Assembly: GCA_029864185.1 (NCBI GenBank)
Contig: JAOTTY010000008.1
Coordinates: 1 to 33,582 of the forward strand
Length of the DNA: 33,582 nt
Direction: 5' to 3'
Source of the DNA: Gammaproteobacteria bacterium
GTDB taxonomy: Bacteria > Pseudomonadota > Gammaproteobacteria > GCA-001735895
A program made the position numbers and the translations under genes. The notes under the pieces are model-generated. The model made no database searches and was not told the DNA's origin. It was given only the letters and a program-made list of their open reading frames with translations. Of the stretch, positions 30,899 through 33,582 are shown piece by piece (position 1 is the stretch's first letter; each line of letters opens with the position of its first letter).

Positions 30899-31900
30899 AT
30901 GAAGAAATTTGATGTTTACGCGATCGGCAACGCGCTGGTCGATATCGAGTATCATGTCGACCCGCACAAGCTAGTCGAGCTTGGCATCGACAAGGGTGTC
31001 ATGACGTTGATCGACGAACAGCACCAGAATAGCCTGATCGCGCAGCTGGGTGAGTCGCACGAGAGCATGACCTGTGGCGGTTCAGCCGCCAATACCATCA
31101 TCGCGCTCGCGCAGATGGGCGCCAATACCCACCTTGACTGTCGCGTATCCAGCGATATGACCGGGCAGGTCTTCGCACGCGATCTACATCGGTCCGGGGT
31201 TCACTCGAACCTCGATTTCAAGCCCCTGCCGGGCGGGGTAACCGGCAAGTGCCTGGTTTTCGTGACGCCCGATGCCGATCGCACGATGAATACCTTTCTC
31301 GGTGTCAGCGCCGATCTTGATGTCGACGATATCGACAAGGAGGCGATCAAGCACTCGCAGTACATTTACATCGAGGGTTACCTGTCCAGCGCCGAGAACA
31401 CCCGCGACGCGGCGATCGAGGCGCGGCGCATCGCCGAAAGCCGCGGCATCAAGACCTCGTTGACGCTGTCTGATCCCAATATGGTCAGGTTTTTCCGCGA
31501 TTCCATCGAAGCGATGATCGGGGAAGGCGTTGACCTGTTGTTTGCCAACGAGGACGAGGCCAGGGAACTGGCCGGTAGCGATAATCTCGATGTGGCGATC
31601 GACTTGTTCAAAAAGATTTCACGCAGCTTCGCCATCACGCGTGGCAAGGACGGGGCGCTGTTGTTCGACGGCGTAGACCTGGTCGAGATCGATCCTGTCA
31701 GGGTCAGGGCAGTGGATACGCTGGGCGCCGGCGACATGTTCGCCGGAGCATTTCTGTACGGTCTGTCCCAGGGCATGAGTTTCCAGCGGTCAGGGGATCT
31801 GGCGTCGATGGCGTCGGCCAGGATAGTCACGCAGTTCGGACCGCGCCTCGAGAACGGGCAGACGCGGGCGCTGCTGGAAACATTTAACGCTGGTAATTAA
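30899..31900 (+). CDS. PfkB-family carbohydrate kinase, adenosine kinase-like
   Basis: YAIGNALVDIEYHV; GGSAANTIIALAQMGA; ITRGKDGALLFDG; VRAVDTLGAGDMFAGAFLYGL. Confidence 0.92.
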   Translation: MKKFDVYAIGNALVDIEYHVDPHKLVELGIDKGVMTLIDEQHQNSLIAQLGESHESMTCGGSAANTIIALAQMGANTHLDCRVSSDMTGQVFARDLHRSGVHSNLDFKPLPGGVTGKCLVFVTPDADRTMNTFLGVSADLDVDDIDKEAIKHSQYIYIEGYLSSAENTRDAAIEARRIAESRGIKTSLTLSDPNMVRFFRDSIEAMIGEGVDLLFANEDEARELAGSDNLDVAIDLFKKISRSFAITRGKDGALLFDGVDLVEIDPVRVRAVDTLGAGDMFAGAFLYGLSQGMSFQRSGDLASMASARIVTQFGPRLENGQTRALLETFNAGN

Positions 31901-31903
31901 CCG

Positions 31904-31931
31904 GGCGATAGTTAAGAATATCGCCTTTTTT
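31904..31931 (+). terminator. Rho-independent terminator after the PfkB-family kinase
   Basis: GGCGATA-GTTAAGAA-TATCGCC followed by TTTTTT, immediately after the stop codon. Confidence 0.85.
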
Positions 31932-31963
31932 CAAGCAGATACCTGCCTCGGAAAGCAATCCAG

Positions 31964-33028
31964 ATGACCATGCACCAGACCAAAGACCTGCGCATTACCG
32001 GCACCAAGGAAATACAGACCCCCGAATCGTTGATGCGGGAATTGCCGCTGAGCGAAAAGGCGGCCGATACGGTGACCACTGCGCGCCAGCAAATTTACGA
32101 TGTCCTCGACGGCAAGGACGACCGTCTCGTGGTTATCATCGGCCCCTGTTCGATTCATGACACCGCGGCGGCTCTCGAATACGCGGACCGGCTGAAAAAA
32201 GTGAGCGATGAGCTCGCGAACGAGCTGATTATCATCATGCGGGTTTATTTCGAGAAACCGCGTACCACCGTTGGCTGGAAAGGGTTGATCAACGACCCCG
32301 ACCTGGACGGCAGTTTTCGTATCAACAAGGGCGTGCGCAAGGCGCGAGAATTGCTTCTTGGTCTCGCCGAAAAAGGAGTACCCGCAGGTCACGAGTACCT
32401 TGACCTGATCAGTCCGCAGTATATTTCAGACCTGGTCAGCTGGGGAGCCATTGGCGCGCGCACCACCGAGAGTCAGGGGCACCGCGAGCTGGCATCCGGG
32501 TTATCGTGCCCGGTAGGATTCAAGAACGGCACCGATGGCGGCGTTCAGGTTGCAATCGACGCGATGCGCGCTGCGCAGGGCACGCACCATTTCATTTCGA
32601 TTACGCTACAGGGACACTCGGCGATCTTCACTACGGCCGGCAATGAATACACCCATGTAATCCTGCGCGGCGGCAGCGATCGTCCCAATTACGACCGGGT
32701 CAGCGTCGCCGCCGTCACCGAAAAACTCGAGGCGTCGGGACTCAATCCACGGCTGATGATCGATTGCAGTCACGCCAACAGCCAGAAACAGTTTCGCAAG
32801 CAGATAGAGGTTTGCCGTGACATCATCCACCAGATCAAAACCGGCCAGGATAATATTTTCGGCGTCATGATCGAGTCGCACCTGGTCGAGGGCCGTCAGG
32901 ACTACCGGGAGGGAACCGAACTGACCTACGGCCAGAGCATCACCGATGCCTGCATCGGCTGGCAGGATTCGGAAATCCTGCTGCGTGAGCTTGCCGCGGT
33001 GGTCAGGGCAAAGCGGGAAGCGGACTAG
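31964..33028 (+). CDS. aroG: Class I 3-deoxy-7-phosphoheptulonate (DAHP) synthase
   Basis: VVIIGPCSIHDTAAALEYADRL; MRVYFEKPRTTVGWKGLINDPDLDGSF; LMIDCSHANSQK; GVMIESHLVEGRQ. AroG/F/H paralogue not resolved. Confidence 0.95.
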   Translation: MTMHQTKDLRITGTKEIQTPESLMRELPLSEKAADTVTTARQQIYDVLDGKDDRLVVIIGPCSIHDTAAALEYADRLKKVSDELANELIIIMRVYFEKPRTTVGWKGLINDPDLDGSFRINKGVRKARELLLGLAEKGVPAGHEYLDLISPQYISDLVSWGAIGARTTESQGHRELASGLSCPVGFKNGTDGGVQVAIDAMRAAQGTHHFISITLQGHSAIFTTAGNEYTHVILRGGSDRPNYDRVSVAAVTEKLEASGLNPRLMIDCSHANSQKQFRKQIEVCRDIIHQIKTGQDNIFGVMIESHLVEGRQDYREGTELTYGQSITDACIGWQDSEILLRELAAVVRAKREAD

Positions 33029-33054
33029 TCGCGCAGGGGCGAAGCCTCGCTGCC

Positions 33055-33582
33055 ATGCCGCGTAAACCGAAACGCAGAAAATCTTCCGCCTCGGGACCGC
33101 GTTCCAAGCCTCGATACCTGGGATACGCTTTGCTGGCCCTGGCGGTTGGCTTCGCGCTGTACCTGTTTTATCTGAATCATTTGATCGATACCCGGTTCGA
33201 CGGCGATACCTGGGCGCTGCCGTCGCGCGTCTATGCCAGGGCGCTCGAACTTTATCCCGGCCTGGTGCTAACCCGCGAACAGCTCGAGTACGAACTCGAA
33301 TTATCGAGTTACCTGCGCGTCGAAGCTGAACCCGAGGCTGGCCAGTACCGCAGGCTGGGCGTTGCGCTCGAGCTGCATGCGCGAGAATTCGACTTCGATG
33401 GCAGCCTGCAACCAGCACGCAGGCTGCAGGTGTTTTTCGAACAGGGCCGCGTGACCGCGCTGGCCGATGCTTCGGGCGGCGGCGACATGGCCCTGTTTCG
33501 GCTACCGCCGGTAATGATAGGCAGTTATTATCCCGACAACGGCGAGGACCGGCTGCTGCTTGCCGAGGACGAGATTCCTCTA
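33055..33582 (+). CDS. mrcB: Penicillin-binding protein 1B-like N-terminus, truncated by window end
   Basis: Open to the window edge (not in ORF track): MPRKPKRRKSS...YLGYALLALAVGFALYLFYLNHLIDTRFDGDTWALPSRVYARALELYPG, a cytoplasmic tail, TM and UB2H-like region. Confidence 0.83.
   Translation, partial: MPRKPKRRKSSASGPRSKPRYLGYALLALAVGFALYLFYLNHLIDTRFDGDTWALPSRVYARALELYPGLVLTREQLEYELELSSYLRVEAEPEAGQYRRLGVALELHAREFDFDGSLQPARRLQVFFEQGRVTALADASGGGDMALFRLPPVMIGSYYPDNGEDRLLLAEDEIPL

Overview
This 33.6 kb window reads as a chromosomal segment of a proteobacterium, probably gammaproteobacterial judging from gene content (an inference, not tested). It is densely coding. I saw no tRNA, rRNA, CRISPR array, IS element or prophage. 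Order, left to right: 3' end of an Atm1-type ABC transporter and an S24/LexA-like protein; maeB-type malic enzyme, a 57-aa membrane peptide, malyl-CoA lyase and malate-CoA ligase (mtkA/mtkB-like); a Host_attach-family protein; a fatty acid desaturase; minus-strand trxB / COG3146 acyltransferase / aat; ftsK-lolA-rarA-DUF938; a DsbC-like protein; a 55-aa DUF1674/SdhAF4-like ORF missing from the supplied ORF track, then sdhCDAB-sdhE-YgfX-like-DUF1249; iscR-iscS-iscU with a near-textbook IscR operator/promoter and a terminator right after iscU; cysG; an HDOD protein; minus-strand rubrerythrin / Fe-S oxidoreductase / DUF3501; a PfkB-type kinase; aroG; and the 5' end of a PBP1b-like gene. The best candidates for under-described biology are (1) the rubredoxin-less rubrerythrin + CCG-type Fe-S oxidoreductase + DUF3501 operon, (2) the malate-cleaving maeB/small ORF/mcl/mtkAB cluster, and (3) the sdh operon flanked by two assembly-factor homologues. 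Most of the rest is ordinary housekeeping content.
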